A stretch of 64,000 nt of DNA, taken from positions 145,327-209,326 of the forward strand of contig CAKMKG010000010.1 in assembly GCA_927441425.1 (NCBI GenBank). The letters are read 5' to 3'. Position numbers and translations under genes: made by a program. A model generated the notes under the pieces. The model saw only the letters and a program-made list of their open reading frames with translations, was not told where the DNA came from and made no database searches. This document shows, one piece after another, positions 9,278-18,221 of this stretch. The DNA is from an uncultured Bacillota bacterium. Lineage in GTDB: Bacteria > Bacillota > Clostridia > Peptostreptococcales > Anaerovoracaceae. Each line of letters opens with the position of its first letter. Positions within the stretch are counted from its first letter, which is position 1.

Positions 9278-9318
9278 GAAATGACATGGTGATTCCGAAT
9301 CGGATCCCATGTCATTTC
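9278..9318. terminator. Bidirectional hairpin between tyrS and the flavin reductase gene
   Basis: A 12-bp perfect stem GAAATGACATGG (9278-9289) / CCATGTCATTTC (9307-9318), with a smaller GATTC / GAATC stem in the loop. It lies between two convergent genes. The T tract is short on both strands, so strength is uncertain. Confidence 0.65.
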
Positions 9319-9352
9319 TCATTCTGATTCATAAAATGTTCAGCAAGCCTAA

Positions 9353-9904
9353 TTATCGTAATGCTTTCATTGCGGTGCTCCAAGCGACCACTTGATCGAA
9401 TAAAGTGTTGAGCCCTTTCTCGTGGCGAGGCTTTGGTTTGGGTATCCCGTTTTCAAAGTCGTCAGCCAGGAATAGCATGACTTGCTCCCGTACATCAGCA
9501 ATTTTAAACTGAGCCATGATCGGGCGCAGGGCTTCAACGGCACGTGCTCCGCCAATTGATCCGTAACTGATAAAGCCGGCGGCCTTATTGGTCCATTCAT
9601 TGTACAGAAAATCAAGGGCATTTTTCAGAGCGGCCGAAGTGGAATGATTGTATTCCGGTGTAACGAAAACAAATCCGTCAAGCTCGTTGATTTTTGCCGA
9701 CCATTTCTGTGTATGCTCCTTGCTGTACTCCTGTGTTGAGGCAGGTTTCGGCTCGTCCAGCAGAGGCAGGTTGAAATCCTTAATGTCCACCAGCTCAAAC
9801 GCTGCATCCGTACGCTCCTTTGCCAGAGCATAAGCCCATTTCGCCACCTCTTCTCCGACGCGGCCGGGTCTGGTACTACCGATGATGATTCCTATCTTTA
9901 TCAT
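9353..9904 (-). CDS. NAD(P)H-dependent FMN reductase family protein
   Basis: A 183-residue flavodoxin-fold reductase of the SsuE/YieF/ArsH-like family, which transfers electrons from NAD(P)H to FMN, quinones or other acceptors. The FMN phosphate loop is GIIIGSTRPGRVGEEVAKW near the N-terminus. The motif F-V-F-V-T-P-E-Y-N-H-S at about residue 82 and ALDFLYNEW follow, then FISYGSIGGARAVE. The start at 9904 is chosen because an AAAGGGAAA site precedes it; the frame stays open another 57 bp. It is transcribed alone, convergent with tyrS and divergent from the ABC exporter. The physiological substrate cannot be read from the sequence. Confidence 0.88.
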   Translation of the reverse strand: MIKIGIIIGSTRPGRVGEEVAKWAYALAKERTDAAFELVDIKDFNLPLLDEPKPASTQEYSKEHTQKWSAKINELDGFVFVTPEYNHSTSAALKNALDFLYNEWTNKAAGFISYGSIGGARAVEALRPIMAQFKIADVREQVMLFLADDFENGIPKPKPRHEKGLNTLFDQVVAWSTAMKALR

Positions 9905-10155
9905 TGTATTTCCCTTTCTTTGCATCTCTAATCTATCAGTGTATGCAGTTTCTTCAATCAATATACCAATTTTTATTTCAATTTTTCGATCTCAGAATTG
10001 CACTTTTTATATTTATTTTTTAGTACCCGGGAATAGACGATGTCAAACAAATTATACCAGATTATGGCAAGAGCAGGTATGAAAAATAAATTCTTAATAA
10101 TTTCTTAAGATGGATTATTCTTGAAACTTTTGGATATTATTTCCGTCTAATCTTG

Positions 10156-10164
10156 TGGTAAAAT
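10156..10164 (+). promoter_or_regulatory. Possible extended -10 promoter of the exporter operon
   Basis: TG-G-TAAAAT (TG at 10156-10157, TAAAAT at 10159-10164), 39 bp before the ATPase start. No convincing -35 is present at 16-18 bp. The rest of the 298-bp divergent gap is AT-rich and shows nothing else recognisable. Confidence 0.35.
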
Positions 10165-10202
10165 GTTAGGGAAAAATATGCGATCGAGATAAGGGGTTAG
10201 CG

Positions 10203-10901
10203 ATGGAGCCATTGATTACAGTCAAAAACATACGTAAGGTTTACCGGATGGGTGAGGAAAAGGTCATTGCACTGGACGATGTAAGCCTTGAGATCTATAA
10301 GGGAGAAATCATCTGTTTTCTCGGCGCTTCGGGCTCCGGGAAATCGACATTTTTAAACATGGTAGCCGGATTGGAAAAACCAACAAAAGGGGAAATTTAC
10401 ATAGGAGGGATCCCGATCCACAAGCTCAATGAGGAGAGCATCACACTTTTTCGGCAGAAAAACATCGGGTTTATTTTTCAGGCATATCACCTGCTGCCCA
10501 TGTTTACCGCAATGGAAAATGTGAGTCTCCCATTGATCTTTCAGGGGATGGAAAAAAAGAAGCGGGAGAAAATGGCGCAGGCGACACTGGCAGAAGTTGG
10601 TCTGGCCGGATACGGAAACCGCAAACCAACACAGATGAGCGGAGGACAGCAGCAACGGGTGGGTATCGCCAGAGCATTGGTGGGAAATCCAAAGATCATC
10701 TTTGCCGACGAGCCCACGGGAAATTTGGACACCCATACTTCAAAGGAGGTCATGGAGATCATGATGACAAAGGTGAGAGAGTTTGGCCGTACGCTGATTG
10801 TCGTCACCCATGACAGAAAGATTGCCGATTTCGCGGACCGGATTGTGACTATTCAGGACGGCAACATCCTTTCAATTGAAGAAAAAGCAAAAGTGATATG
10901 A
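10203..10901 (+). CDS. ABC transporter ATP-binding protein, MacB/LolD type
   Basis: A 232-residue ATPase. Walker A is GASGSGKST, the Q-loop lies in FIFQAYHLLP, the signature is MSGGQQQRVGIARAL, Walker B is IIFADEPTGNLD and the H-loop is VVTHD. The D-TGNLD extension and overall length fit the MacB/LolD/FtsE-like group that powers FtsX-fold permeases. The two following genes, a surface protein and an FtsX-type permease, overlap or nearly overlap, so the three form one operon and probably one mechanotransmission-type exporter. The substrate is unknown; peptides, lipoproteins or envelope stress ligands are usual for the group. Confidence 0.93.
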   Translation: MEPLITVKNIRKVYRMGEEKVIALDDVSLEIYKGEIICFLGASGSGKSTFLNMVAGLEKPTKGEIYIGGIPIHKLNEESITLFRQKNIGFIFQAYHLLPMFTAMENVSLPLIFQGMEKKKREKMAQATLAEVGLAGYGNRKPTQMSGGQQQRVGIARALVGNPKIIFADEPTGNLDTHTSKEVMEIMMTKVREFGRTLIVVTHDRKIADFADRIVTIQDGNILSIEEKAKVI

Positions 10902-10912
10902 AGGAGATTAAG

Positions 10913-12946
10913 ATGAACAGCAAAAGTAGGAAAGGGATTCTTGTTTTTATTGCGTTGGTTATGGCTTTGGGCTTCCAGTCAACGCCTAGCGGCTTTGGAT
11001 CTGGTTCGGGAAATCAGGTTTACGGCGGAACCATGTGGATCAACTCAAAGGTTATAGGCTCTGCCTCAGCTGTGCAGGGAGATCAGAACGTTGTGATCAC
11101 CATTGAGGTGGAAAATAAACAAAACGGAGACTTTACCTTTGACAGTGCCACACTGGGCTTGAGCACAACAAAGGATGTCACCATTTCTGGAGGTACCACG
11201 GGAACCATCACCCTGGCGAAGGGGCAGAAGGCAACCATTAGCTTTTACTTGACCGTAGGCCGGTTCGCAGTCAGCGGCTCCAGGACCGTGAGTCTGATTT
11301 TGAGAAATGACGGCACGACGGTGCATGAGAACGGTTCTTTGGGACGATTTACGATTTATGACAAGGTGGGGGACCCGAATAACGGAGCGGGTACTTACGT
11401 AGCTGTTCTGGACATTGCCCATTATACCAATCCATCAGGAGGCTTCGACGCGGGGCAGGACAATACGCTCATTCTGGACATCATCAATAATGGGAATACG
11501 ATTATCAAAAATGCGGAGTTGAGCCTGACCATGCCCGACGGCTTATCCATGAACAACGCTAGCAATTCTGTGGCGATGGGGTACATCTCTACGGGGAGTC
11601 GCAAGGAGGTTAGCTTTCCTATGGCGGTGGACACAGATGCGGAATCGAAAAACTATGCCATCACAGCAGAGCTGACAGGGCTGAGCTTTAACAATTCTGC
11701 GGTGAGCCTGAAAAAAACCTTTTATATTCCTGTAAATGGATCAGGCACATCCATAAAAAGTGCGGAGATCGTAAATATCAGCGTACCGGGACAGGTTTCC
11801 GGCGAGGAGGAATTTATCCTTTCCTTTGACGTTAAAAATGAGAGCAGTGCAGCCCTGAAGAATGTCAAGATCAATGTGGACGTTCCCGAGGGCCTTTTGA
11901 ATAAAACGAGGACCACCTTTATCGAATCCAGCATACCGGCGGGAAGCAGCAAAAACTACACCGTCAACTTGTTTGCCGCTGACGGAGCCAAGGAAAAAAC
12001 CTATTCCATGAAACTATCCTTATCCTCCAGTGCTTCTACGGAAAGCACCGATGCGGTGACGCAATATGCCAGCGTCTATGTGAGCGGTGTTGCGGGTGCG
12101 AAAACGCCCCAGCTTATGGTAGACAGCTACAGCTATGGCGGTACCTTTGTGCAGGCGGGGGATGAATTTCTTCTGGAGTTGTCGCTGTACAACACCAGCG
12201 GATCTCATACCATATCCAATATCAAGGTGACGGTCAGTGCAGCAGACGGAGAAATTATTCCGGTGAACAGCAGCAACTCCTTTTATATCGACAGGCTTGG
12301 GAAGAAGGAGAGGATCAATCAATCCCTTTATCTTTCCGTAAAGCCCGGTGCAGAGCAAAAGACAACCCCGCTGAACGTAAAGATGTCCTATGAGGACGGC
12401 GCGGGGAACCCCTTTACTTCTGAGGATATGATTTCGATTCCGGTGATGCAGGATACAAGGCTGGAGGTGGACGACATCATCGCACCGCCGGAATTATATG
12501 CAGGAATGCAGACGGGTGTATCAGTTCAGTTTTACAACACGGGAAAAACCACCCTAAACAATCTCCGCATAACGGCTGAGGGGGACTTTGATACGCCGGA
12601 GTCCACCAGCTATTTTGTGGGAAACATGGAGGGCGGCAAAAGCGATAGTTATGATTTCAGCTTTATTCCGAGAAAAGGCGGCACCATGGAGGGTAAAATC
12701 ATCTTCTCCTACGAAGATGCCTCCGGTGATGTGCAGCTTCTTGAGCGGCCGTTTTCCTTTCAGGTGATGGATGAAATGCCCGTTTTCGATGAAGGCATGA
12801 TGCCGGAGGATATGGCCCAGGCAGGAGGAAGTAAAGCTCCTTGGATCATCTTGGGGGTTCTGGCGCTGCTCACAGGCGGCGGAATATTCGCATGGAGAAA
12901 AATAAGAAAAAAGAAAATGAACAGGGAGATGGAAATCGATGAATAA
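10913..12946 (+). CDS. Secreted, membrane-anchored protein with repeated Ig-like (COG1361/CARDB-like) domains
   Basis: A 677-residue protein with an N-terminal signal segment (GILVFIALVMALGF) and a C-terminal membrane helix (WIILGVLALLTGGGIFAW) followed by the basic tail RKIRKKK, so the body is extracellular. The body holds about five beta-rich repeats with shared phrases such as E-V-E-N-K, DIINNGNTIIKNAELSL and FDVKNESSAALKNVKINV, the look of CARDB/COG1361 S-layer-like domains. The ATG at 10913 follows AAGGAG, which itself overlaps the ATPase stop; an in-frame ATG at 10898 lacks a site. It occupies the place where MacA-type periplasmic adaptors sit in other MacB operons. It could present or capture the exported substrate; that role is inference. 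Confidence 0.8.
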   Translation: MNSKSRKGILVFIALVMALGFQSTPSGFGSGSGNQVYGGTMWINSKVIGSASAVQGDQNVVITIEVENKQNGDFTFDSATLGLSTTKDVTISGGTTGTITLAKGQKATISFYLTVGRFAVSGSRTVSLILRNDGTTVHENGSLGRFTIYDKVGDPNNGAGTYVAVLDIAHYTNPSGGFDAGQDNTLILDIINNGNTIIKNAELSLTMPDGLSMNNASNSVAMGYISTGSRKEVSFPMAVDTDAESKNYAITAELTGLSFNNSAVSLKKTFYIPVNGSGTSIKSAEIVNISVPGQVSGEEEFILSFDVKNESSAALKNVKINVDVPEGLLNKTRTTFIESSIPAGSSKNYTVNLFAADGAKEKTYSMKLSLSSSASTESTDAVTQYASVYVSGVAGAKTPQLMVDSYSYGGTFVQAGDEFLLELSLYNTSGSHTISNIKVTVSAADGEIIPVNSSNSFYIDRLGKKERINQSLYLSVKPGAEQKTTPLNVKMSYEDGAGNPFTSEDMISIPVMQDTRLEVDDIIAPPELYAGMQTGVSVQFYNTGKTTLNNLRITAEGDFDTPESTSYFVGNMEGGKSDSYDFSFIPRKGGTMEGKIIFSYEDASGDVQLLERPFSFQVMDEMPVFDEGMMPEDMAQAGGSKAPWIILGVLALLTGGGIFAWRKIRKKKMNREMEIDE

Positions 12947-14312
12947 TCGTGATCTGATCAGTCTGGCTTTCCGTAATCTCCTGCGGAGAAAGACCAGAAC
13001 GATCCTAGCCATCATTGGCGTCGTGGTCGGCACCAGCGCCATCATCGTCATGCTCTCCATCGGATTTGGTCTGTCGGCCAGCTTTCAGGAGCAGATCGAG
13101 AGCTATGGGAATCTGCATCTCGTGGATGTTTACGGCGGCGGTGGCGGAGGTGGCGGGATGTATTACGGCGGCGGAGGCAGGGGGATGGCCTTTTCCTCGG
13201 GAGGCGTTGGGAATGAAGGTGTCTTGGACGACAAGTCCCTCGCAACAATAGAGAAAATCAAGGGTGTTGATGCAGTATCGCCCAAGGTACAGTTTTATCT
13301 CTCCTTTGGTGTGGGAAAATATATTGCACAGGCTTCGGTAATCGGCATGAAACCGGAGGTCATGCAAAAATTCGGATATGACCTGCAGGAGGGGAGACTC
13401 CTTGAGGCTGGGGACAAGTACGCAATGGTATTTGGAAACCAGGTGCCCAGCTGGTTTTATAACCCGAAGAAAACCTGGGGCAGCTCCTGGGGAGGGGAAG
13501 CGCAGGTGGATGTACTCACCAACAAGATGATTGTTACTGCCGATGAGACCTATGGCCAAAAGCAGCAGCAGAGACAGAGCCCCGATGCGGAAAAGATCAA
13601 TTATAAGGAATACAAAGCCAAGGGTGTGGGGATTTTAGCAAACCCCAACGATGATTCCGCATACAATGTCTATATGAGTCTGGAGGGTTTAGAGATCATC
13701 AGGAAAGAAGCAGCAAAGGCAAGAAAAGAAACGGCCTCCAATAGCCGCGGATATGAATCGGCAATGGTTTACGTCGGAGATATCAATGATGTGGAGGACG
13801 TGAGCAACGCCATCCGGGAAATGGGATTTCAGACGAGCAGCCTGAATGACTGGTTGAAATCCATGCAGGAAACGGCAAGAATGATTCAGGGGATCCTGGG
13901 AGGAATCGGTGCAATCTCCCTGCTGGTTGCGGCCCTTGGAATCACAAACACGATGATCATGTCTATCTATGAGCGGACAAAAGAGATTGGCATTATGAAA
14001 GTCATCGGGGCAAACCTGGGGGACATTAAAAAGCTGTTCCTGCTGGAAGCCGGAATGATTGGGTTTCTGGGCGGCACCATCGGTTTGATTTTTAGTTTTA
14101 TTCTTTCCTTATTGATGAATACCGTTTTGAGTGGTATTATGTCTGTCATGCTTGGTACGATAGGCGGCGGTGGTTCCACGGTTTCTATTATTCCATGGTG
14201 GGTTGCCGCAGGCTCCCTTGTGTTTTCCACTACCATCGGCATCATCGCGGGTTATTCCCCAGCAAGACGGGCGATGCGACTTTCTGCGCTGGAAAGTTTG
14301 AGGAATGAATAA
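12939..14312 (+). CDS. MacB/FtsX-fold ABC transporter permease with glycine-rich insertion
   Basis: A 457-residue permease. The N-terminal cytoplasmic stalk and helix (LISLAFRNLLRRKTRTILA, then IIGVVVGTSAIIVMLSIGFG) lead into a large extracellular domain, then three C-terminal helices around 310-335, 360-390 and 420-445. The last block ends with Y-S-P-A-R-R-A-M-R-L-S-A-L-E-S-L-R, characteristic of MacB/FtsX. Residues about 66-92 are a low-complexity stretch of Gly and Tyr in the extracellular domain, unusual for the family. The gene starts 8 bp before the end of the surface-protein gene. It is probably the membrane partner of the ATPase at 10203. Confidence 0.9.
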   Translation: MNNRDLISLAFRNLLRRKTRTILAIIGVVVGTSAIIVMLSIGFGLSASFQEQIESYGNLHLVDVYGGGGGGGGMYYGGGGRGMAFSSGGVGNEGVLDDKSLATIEKIKGVDAVSPKVQFYLSFGVGKYIAQASVIGMKPEVMQKFGYDLQEGRLLEAGDKYAMVFGNQVPSWFYNPKKTWGSSWGGEAQVDVLTNKMIVTADETYGQKQQQRQSPDAEKINYKEYKAKGVGILANPNDDSAYNVYMSLEGLEIIRKEAAKARKETASNSRGYESAMVYVGDINDVEDVSNAIREMGFQTSSLNDWLKSMQETARMIQGILGGIGAISLLVAALGITNTMIMSIYERTKEIGIMKVIGANLGDIKKLFLLEAGMIGFLGGTIGLIFSFILSLLMNTVLSGIMSVMLGTIGGGGSTVSIIPWWVAAGSLVFSTTIGIIAGYSPARRAMRLSALESLRNE

Positions 14313-14316
14313 CGTG

Positions 14317-14982
14317 TTATTTCGTAGGCGGTTCGAAGAAGTGAAGCCCTTCGATTTCGCAGACAAACTTCATCTTTGTCTCGATGGTCTTATCTTCCGT
14401 AAAATCAGGATTGACAAAATAATAGGTATCGTTGGTCAGCTCCGTCACTCCGACGCCGCTTAAAACGGCATTGGCCGCCTCGATGGAGTCCGGTTCGATT
14501 TCCTTTTCATAGGCCGACCCGTTATGGATCGGAGTAAACTGGTGGGGTGCCGTCATGATGGCCAACAGATCATCCCCATAATGGGGACCTGTCCAACGAT
14601 TCATTACAACTTGCCCCACGGCTACCTTGGCTTTGTAGGATAGCCCGTATGCTTCCGCATTGATCAAGTGGATCAATACATCTTTTTCTTTTCTGTCTGC
14701 GATTCCGCCACGATTTGCATTCAGACAGATATAGTCGGGCTGCGCCACCTCCGGTGCTTCCGATACGATCGTTTCAACGGCTTCGTCTTTTTTCTCTTCT
14801 GTTATTTCGTTATGTAAGGGTTCCGTTTTCGTTATCTGTTCTGATACCACGGACATTACTTCGGAAACCGGATACGTCCATACCTTCGGGCCGGGAGAGC
14901 CTAAATAGGAGCCAAATGCCAGTGCGGCCAAAATACAGATTGCGGACATGGCGTAATCGGCCTTCTTTTTTTCCTTTGTCAT
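14317..14982 (-). CDS. SleB-like cell-wall hydrolase
   Basis: A 221-residue protein with an N-terminal membrane helix (YAMSAICILAALAFGSYLG), an acidic linker of about 60 residues and a C-terminal Hydrolase_2 (SleB/CwlJ) domain. The domain shows LIHLINAEAYGLSYKAKVAV with the catalytic Glu, VGQVVMNR, the H-Q-F-T-P block and the C-terminal Y-Y-F-V-N-P. SleB-type enzymes are lytic transglycosylases acting on spore cortex, but vegetative homologues exist. The start at 14982 follows GGAGG; an ATG at 14997 overlaps that site. It ends 4 bp from the convergent permease gene, leaving no room for a separate terminator. Confidence 0.87.
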   Translation of the reverse strand: MTKEKKKADYAMSAICILAALAFGSYLGSPGPKVWTYPVSEVMSVVSEQITKTEPLHNEITEEKKDEAVETIVSEAPEVAQPDYICLNANRGGIADRKEKDVLIHLINAEAYGLSYKAKVAVGQVVMNRWTGPHYGDDLLAIMTAPHQFTPIHNGSAYEKEIEPDSIEAANAVLSGVGVTELTNDTYYFVNPDFTEDKTIETKMKFVCEIEGLHFFEPPTK

Positions 14983-15186
14983 TTTAATAACCTCCAAATC
15001 TTCACCATTTAATCGAGGATTCTGTTATAATGACAGAGGAGTACAGTGCTGTGAATTGGTGAATTATTCTGATGTTCCGATTGTTGACAAGCAGCTTTGT
15101 TTTTATTCATACTAAGAGTCTATGGCAAAACATCGGATCAAAGACCAACTTTTTCGCGGAATTTCTGCCGAATGGTTATATTATGA

Positions 15187-15216
15187 TTGACAAAGTGGTC
15201 AATAAAATATTATAAT
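15187..15216 (+). promoter_or_regulatory. Strong sigma-A promoter of rplM-rpsI
   Basis: Consensus TTGACA (15187-15192) and TATAAT (15211-15216) separated by 18 bp. Transcription should start near 15223, leaving a leader of about 110 nt before rplM. Confidence 0.9.
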
Positions 15217-15223
15217 GTTCGTG

Positions 15224-15332
15224 CATTATGTGTAAAAATCCATTAGCCCCGGATTTTACGATAGAGTAGCAATTGCCGGAGTGGGGTGAAACGCGCCGGC
15301 GAGTCGAATTAGATTATGAGGAGAGTTTTAAG
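15224..15332 (+). promoter_or_regulatory. Candidate L13 autoregulatory mRNA leader
   Basis: The roughly 110-nt untranslated leader of rplM contains a GC-rich hairpin, GCCGG (15275-15279) with CCGGC (15296-15300), inside otherwise AT-rich DNA. It also holds an open reading frame in phase with rplM (from 15273) that has no family match. Firmicutes are known to carry an L13 leader at this place that binds L13 to repress the operon. Position and structure fit, but I cannot score it against the known model. Confidence 0.5.
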
Positions 15333-15761
15333 ATGAAATCATTTATCGCAAAACCTCATGAAGTGGAACATAAGTGGTATATAATCGATGCTGAGGGCAA
15401 AACTCTTGGTAGATTGGCTACCGAAGTCGCTTCCATTTTAAGAGGTAAGAGAAAGCCAATTTATACACCACATGTTGATACTGGGGATTACGTCATTATC
15501 ATAAATGCCGAAAAAGTCGAAGTAACCGGAAACAAGAGAAAAGATAAGGTATACAAGAGACACACCGGCTATCCGGGCGGACTGCGCGAGATCACTTTTG
15601 AAAAGTTACAGGCGAAGAAACCGGAAGAAATTATCAGACATGCTATAAAAGGCATGATGCCTGATGGTAGATTAGGCAGACAGATGTTCAAGAAGCTAAA
15701 GGTCTATGCTGGCCCTGCACACAAGCACGAAGCACAGCAGCCTGAAGTTTGGAATTATTAA
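15333..15761 (+). CDS. rplM: 50S ribosomal protein L13
   Basis: A 142-residue large-subunit protein. It begins [20 protein letters not shown] and contains [20 protein letters not shown], the [18 protein letters not shown] block, [10 protein letters not shown] and the ending PLKVYAG-like [13 protein letters not shown]. The ATG at 15333 follows GAGGAGAG; 60 bp of upstream in-phase open frame have no family match. rpsI follows 18 bp later, the universal L13-S9 pair. Confidence 0.97.
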   Translation: MKSFIAKPHEVEHKWYIIDAEGKTLGRLATEVASILRGKRKPIYTPHVDTGDYVIIINAEKVEVTGNKRKDKVYKRHTGYPGGLREITFEKLQAKKPEEIIRHAIKGMMPDGRLGRQMFKKLKVYAGPAHKHEAQQPEVWNY

Positions 15762-15779
15762 GAAAGGGAGGAATCATAA

Positions 15780-16175
15780 ATGGCAAAAATGCAATATAGA
15801 GGTACAGGCAGAAGAAAATCTTCCGTTGCTAGAGTCAGATTAATCCCTGGTAAAGGCAATATCATAGTAAATAAAAAGTCACTTGAAGACTATTTCGGAA
15901 TGGAAATCCTGAAGAGAGAGGTTAGAAGACCTTTCGAGGTTGCAGGTGCAGAAGGCAAATTTGACGTTATCGCTACCGTTCACGGTGGTGGATTTACAGG
16001 TCAGGCCGGCGCTTTAAGACATGGTATTTCCAGAGCCCTTTGTGTTGTTGACAAAGAAGCGTACAGAGCGCTTTTGAAAGCAGCAGGTTTCTTAACCAGA
16101 GACCCAAGAATGAAGGAAAGAAAGAAATACGGACTCAAGAAAGCAAGAAGAGCATCCCAATTCTCAAAACGTTAA
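15780..16175 (+). CDS. rpsI: 30S ribosomal protein S9
   Basis: A 131-residue small-subunit protein with [16 protein letters not shown] at the start, [19 protein letters not shown] in the middle and the C-terminal tail RRASQFSKR, whose last Lys/Arg contacts P-site tRNA. AAAGGGAGG precedes the ATG. It is the second and last gene of the rplM operon; a strong terminator follows. Confidence 0.98.
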   Translation: MAKMQYRGTGRRKSSVARVRLIPGKGNIIVNKKSLEDYFGMEILKREVRRPFEVAGAEGKFDVIATVHGGGFTGQAGALRHGISRALCVVDKEAYRALLKAAGFLTRDPRMKERKKYGLKKARRASQFSKR

Positions 16176-16217
16176 TCGAAGCGAGAACAGGAAAGAAGAA
16201 TACAATACAAAGAACAC

Positions 16218-16248
16218 AGCCCTCCAAAGCAATTTGGAGGGCTTTTTT
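16218..16248 (+). terminator. Intrinsic terminator of rplM-rpsI
   Basis: Perfect 11-bp stem AGCCCTCCAAA / TTTGGAGGGCT with the tetraloop GCAA, then a T run to 16248. Confidence 0.95.
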
Positions 16249-16315
16249 CAGTTCCAAGTATCGAGGTTTATGATATAATATGAAATAAATGTGTTGCTCA
16301 TCGGAGGAAATATTC

Positions 16316-18208
16316 ATGCAACGAATAAGACCTGTTTTACTAAGAGTATTGTTCCTGCTGTTGACCTCAATCATATTGATCTCTAATTTTCATTTCTTAG
16401 ACAATTCAGAACAGAATGCAGTTGCTGTAAAAGGATATCTGGATCTGTCGCATTATGATTTCGAGAAGGAGGGTATTCTGTGTCTTGACGGAGAATGGCA
16501 GTTCTATTCCAATCGTTTCCTTGAGCCGGTACGCCATACGGATATAAACGCCGCTGAACAACCCGATGTTTATATTACTCCTCCGACGACCTGGAACTAT
16601 TACGAGGCAAACGGAAAGCCGATTTCCGGCTTTGGCTACGGAACCTATCGGATGATTTTGACCGGAGTAACGCCGGATATTCCGATGGCAATGAAAATGC
16701 TTCCCCAGTCCACCGCCTTTGAGCTTTACATCAATCATATGCGCATGGCAAGGAACGGTGTGGTCGCAAAAGACCAAAAGAATTCTGCAGTCGCGTATCG
16801 TACCGACAGCATTCAATTTACTCCTCATACTACGGAACTTGTAATCACCATACATATCTCAAACTATGTCTATGCCCGGGGAGGCCTTTGGGATGCGCCA
16901 ACAATCGGCACAAAAGAACAGATTGCATCACTGGACGAATTTGTTCTCCATCGGGATTTATTCCTGCAGGGCTGTTACTGCATCGCATTTCTTCTTTTTT
17001 TCGTGATTTATATCTATCGACCCAGCAACCGCTCCTTGCTTTACTTTGCAATGCTGTGCGTTATTGCTGCAGCAAGAGTGCTGATTTACGGAGGGCACCT
17101 AATCACCCAGTATACGGAAAACTTCCGCTTGATCACCTTTATTGAATATGGCACTCGGCTCTGGTTTCCACTCCTCCTCCTGCTGCTGCTCAATGAGGAG
17201 CTTTCCGGAACGCTTTCGAGAAAGCTTCTGTCGGCGATGACGCTGCTGATCTCAGCACTGACCGTTGCCGTCGCTGTTCTGCCGATTCATGTATTCACGG
17301 CGTATGCGAGAGGATTGATTGCCTATGATTTCATCTTCGGGCTGGGCGTGTTGGTCATCATGCTGTGGCCTGGTGATCGGTTCTTTCCAAAAGGAAAGAA
17401 TAGAAGCAAGGTATTTTTTTTCTATGGAAATGCCGCGATCTTTGGGTGCGCTGTTTATGATATGTTTTTTGCTACCAGTGCCTATATTGAAATGTTCCAC
17501 ATTGGATTCTTTGTCGCACTGCTTGCTTTTGCATTTGTTCTAGCGATCACCTATGCCGATGCACTGACCAACTCTGAGGATGCGCTTCTAAAACTGGAAA
17601 TTGAAAGTGACCGGAAACTGCAAACTGAGCTAAAATTACTGCAATCCCAGATCCGACCACATTTTTTATATAATGCACTATCTGCAATCGCAAATGTATG
17701 TGGCAAAGACGGGAAGAAAGCGGAACAGCTGATTCTGGATCTGGCGTCTTTTATGCAGACCAGCTTCGATTTCAACTCCTATGAGAAGCTGACCACGCTG
17801 GAGAATGAACTGGAATATATCCGTAAATATGTGCAGATTGAAAAAGCCAGATTTGGAGAAAGGGTTACCTACACAGAGCAAATCGAAGTACCTCTGACCA
17901 TCCAGCTACCGCGACTCATCATTGAACCTTTGGTGGAAAATGCCATACGCCACGGAATATCAAAGAAAAAAGGCGGAGGTGAGGTTCGACTTCGGATTAC
18001 AAAGGTGCCGGAAGGAATTCTTGTTGAAGTGAGCGATGACGGCGTCGGAATGACCGGGGAGAAATTGTCAGAAGTATTTGCCGAAGAAAGCAAAGGCGTC
18101 GGGTTGAAAAATATTCGGGATCGGCTGATCCACTCTGGTGGATCAGGGCTGGAAATTGAGAGCGTGTTGAATGAAGCTACAAAAGTTAGCTTTATCTTTA
18201 AGGATTAA
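16316..18208 (+). CDS. 7TM sensor histidine kinase (LytS/YesM kinase type)
   Basis: A 630-residue membrane kinase. After an N-terminal helix, residues about 40-215 form an extracellular jelly-roll like 7TMR-DISMED2 (LCLDGEWQFY, GFGYGTYRM, ELYINHMRMA). About seven hydrophobic helices follow between 220 and 415. The cytoplasmic part has a His_kinase domain with the phospho-accepting His in QIRPHFLYNALSAI and an ATPase domain with LVENAIRHGI, DDGVGM and KGVGLKNIRDRL. The ATG at 16316 follows GGAGGAAAT. Its response regulator starts 13 bp after the stop, so they are a pair. The extracellular fold is often linked to carbohydrate or small-ligand sensing; the ligand is unknown. Confidence 0.88.
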   Translation: MQRIRPVLLRVLFLLLTSIILISNFHFLDNSEQNAVAVKGYLDLSHYDFEKEGILCLDGEWQFYSNRFLEPVRHTDINAAEQPDVYITPPTTWNYYEANGKPISGFGYGTYRMILTGVTPDIPMAMKMLPQSTAFELYINHMRMARNGVVAKDQKNSAVAYRTDSIQFTPHTTELVITIHISNYVYARGGLWDAPTIGTKEQIASLDEFVLHRDLFLQGCYCIAFLLFFVIYIYRPSNRSLLYFAMLCVIAAARVLIYGGHLITQYTENFRLITFIEYGTRLWFPLLLLLLLNEELSGTLSRKLLSAMTLLISALTVAVAVLPIHVFTAYARGLIAYDFIFGLGVLVIMLWPGDRFFPKGKNRSKVFFFYGNAAIFGCAVYDMFFATSAYIEMFHIGFFVALLAFAFVLAITYADALTNSEDALLKLEIESDRKLQTELKLLQSQIRPHFLYNALSAIANVCGKDGKKAEQLILDLASFMQTSFDFNSYEKLTTLENELEYIRKYVQIEKARFGERVTYTEQIEVPLTIQLPRLIIEPLVENAIRHGISKKKGGGEVRLRITKVPEGILVEVSDDGVGMTGEKLSEVFAEESKGVGLKNIRDRLIHSGGSGLEIESVLNEATKVSFIFKD

Positions 18209-18221
18209 AAAGGGGGAGCGA

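Noticed and set aside
15273..15332. Coding extension of rplM
   Set aside because: In phase and open, but L13 starts at 15333 by family match; the region is better explained as leader RNA.
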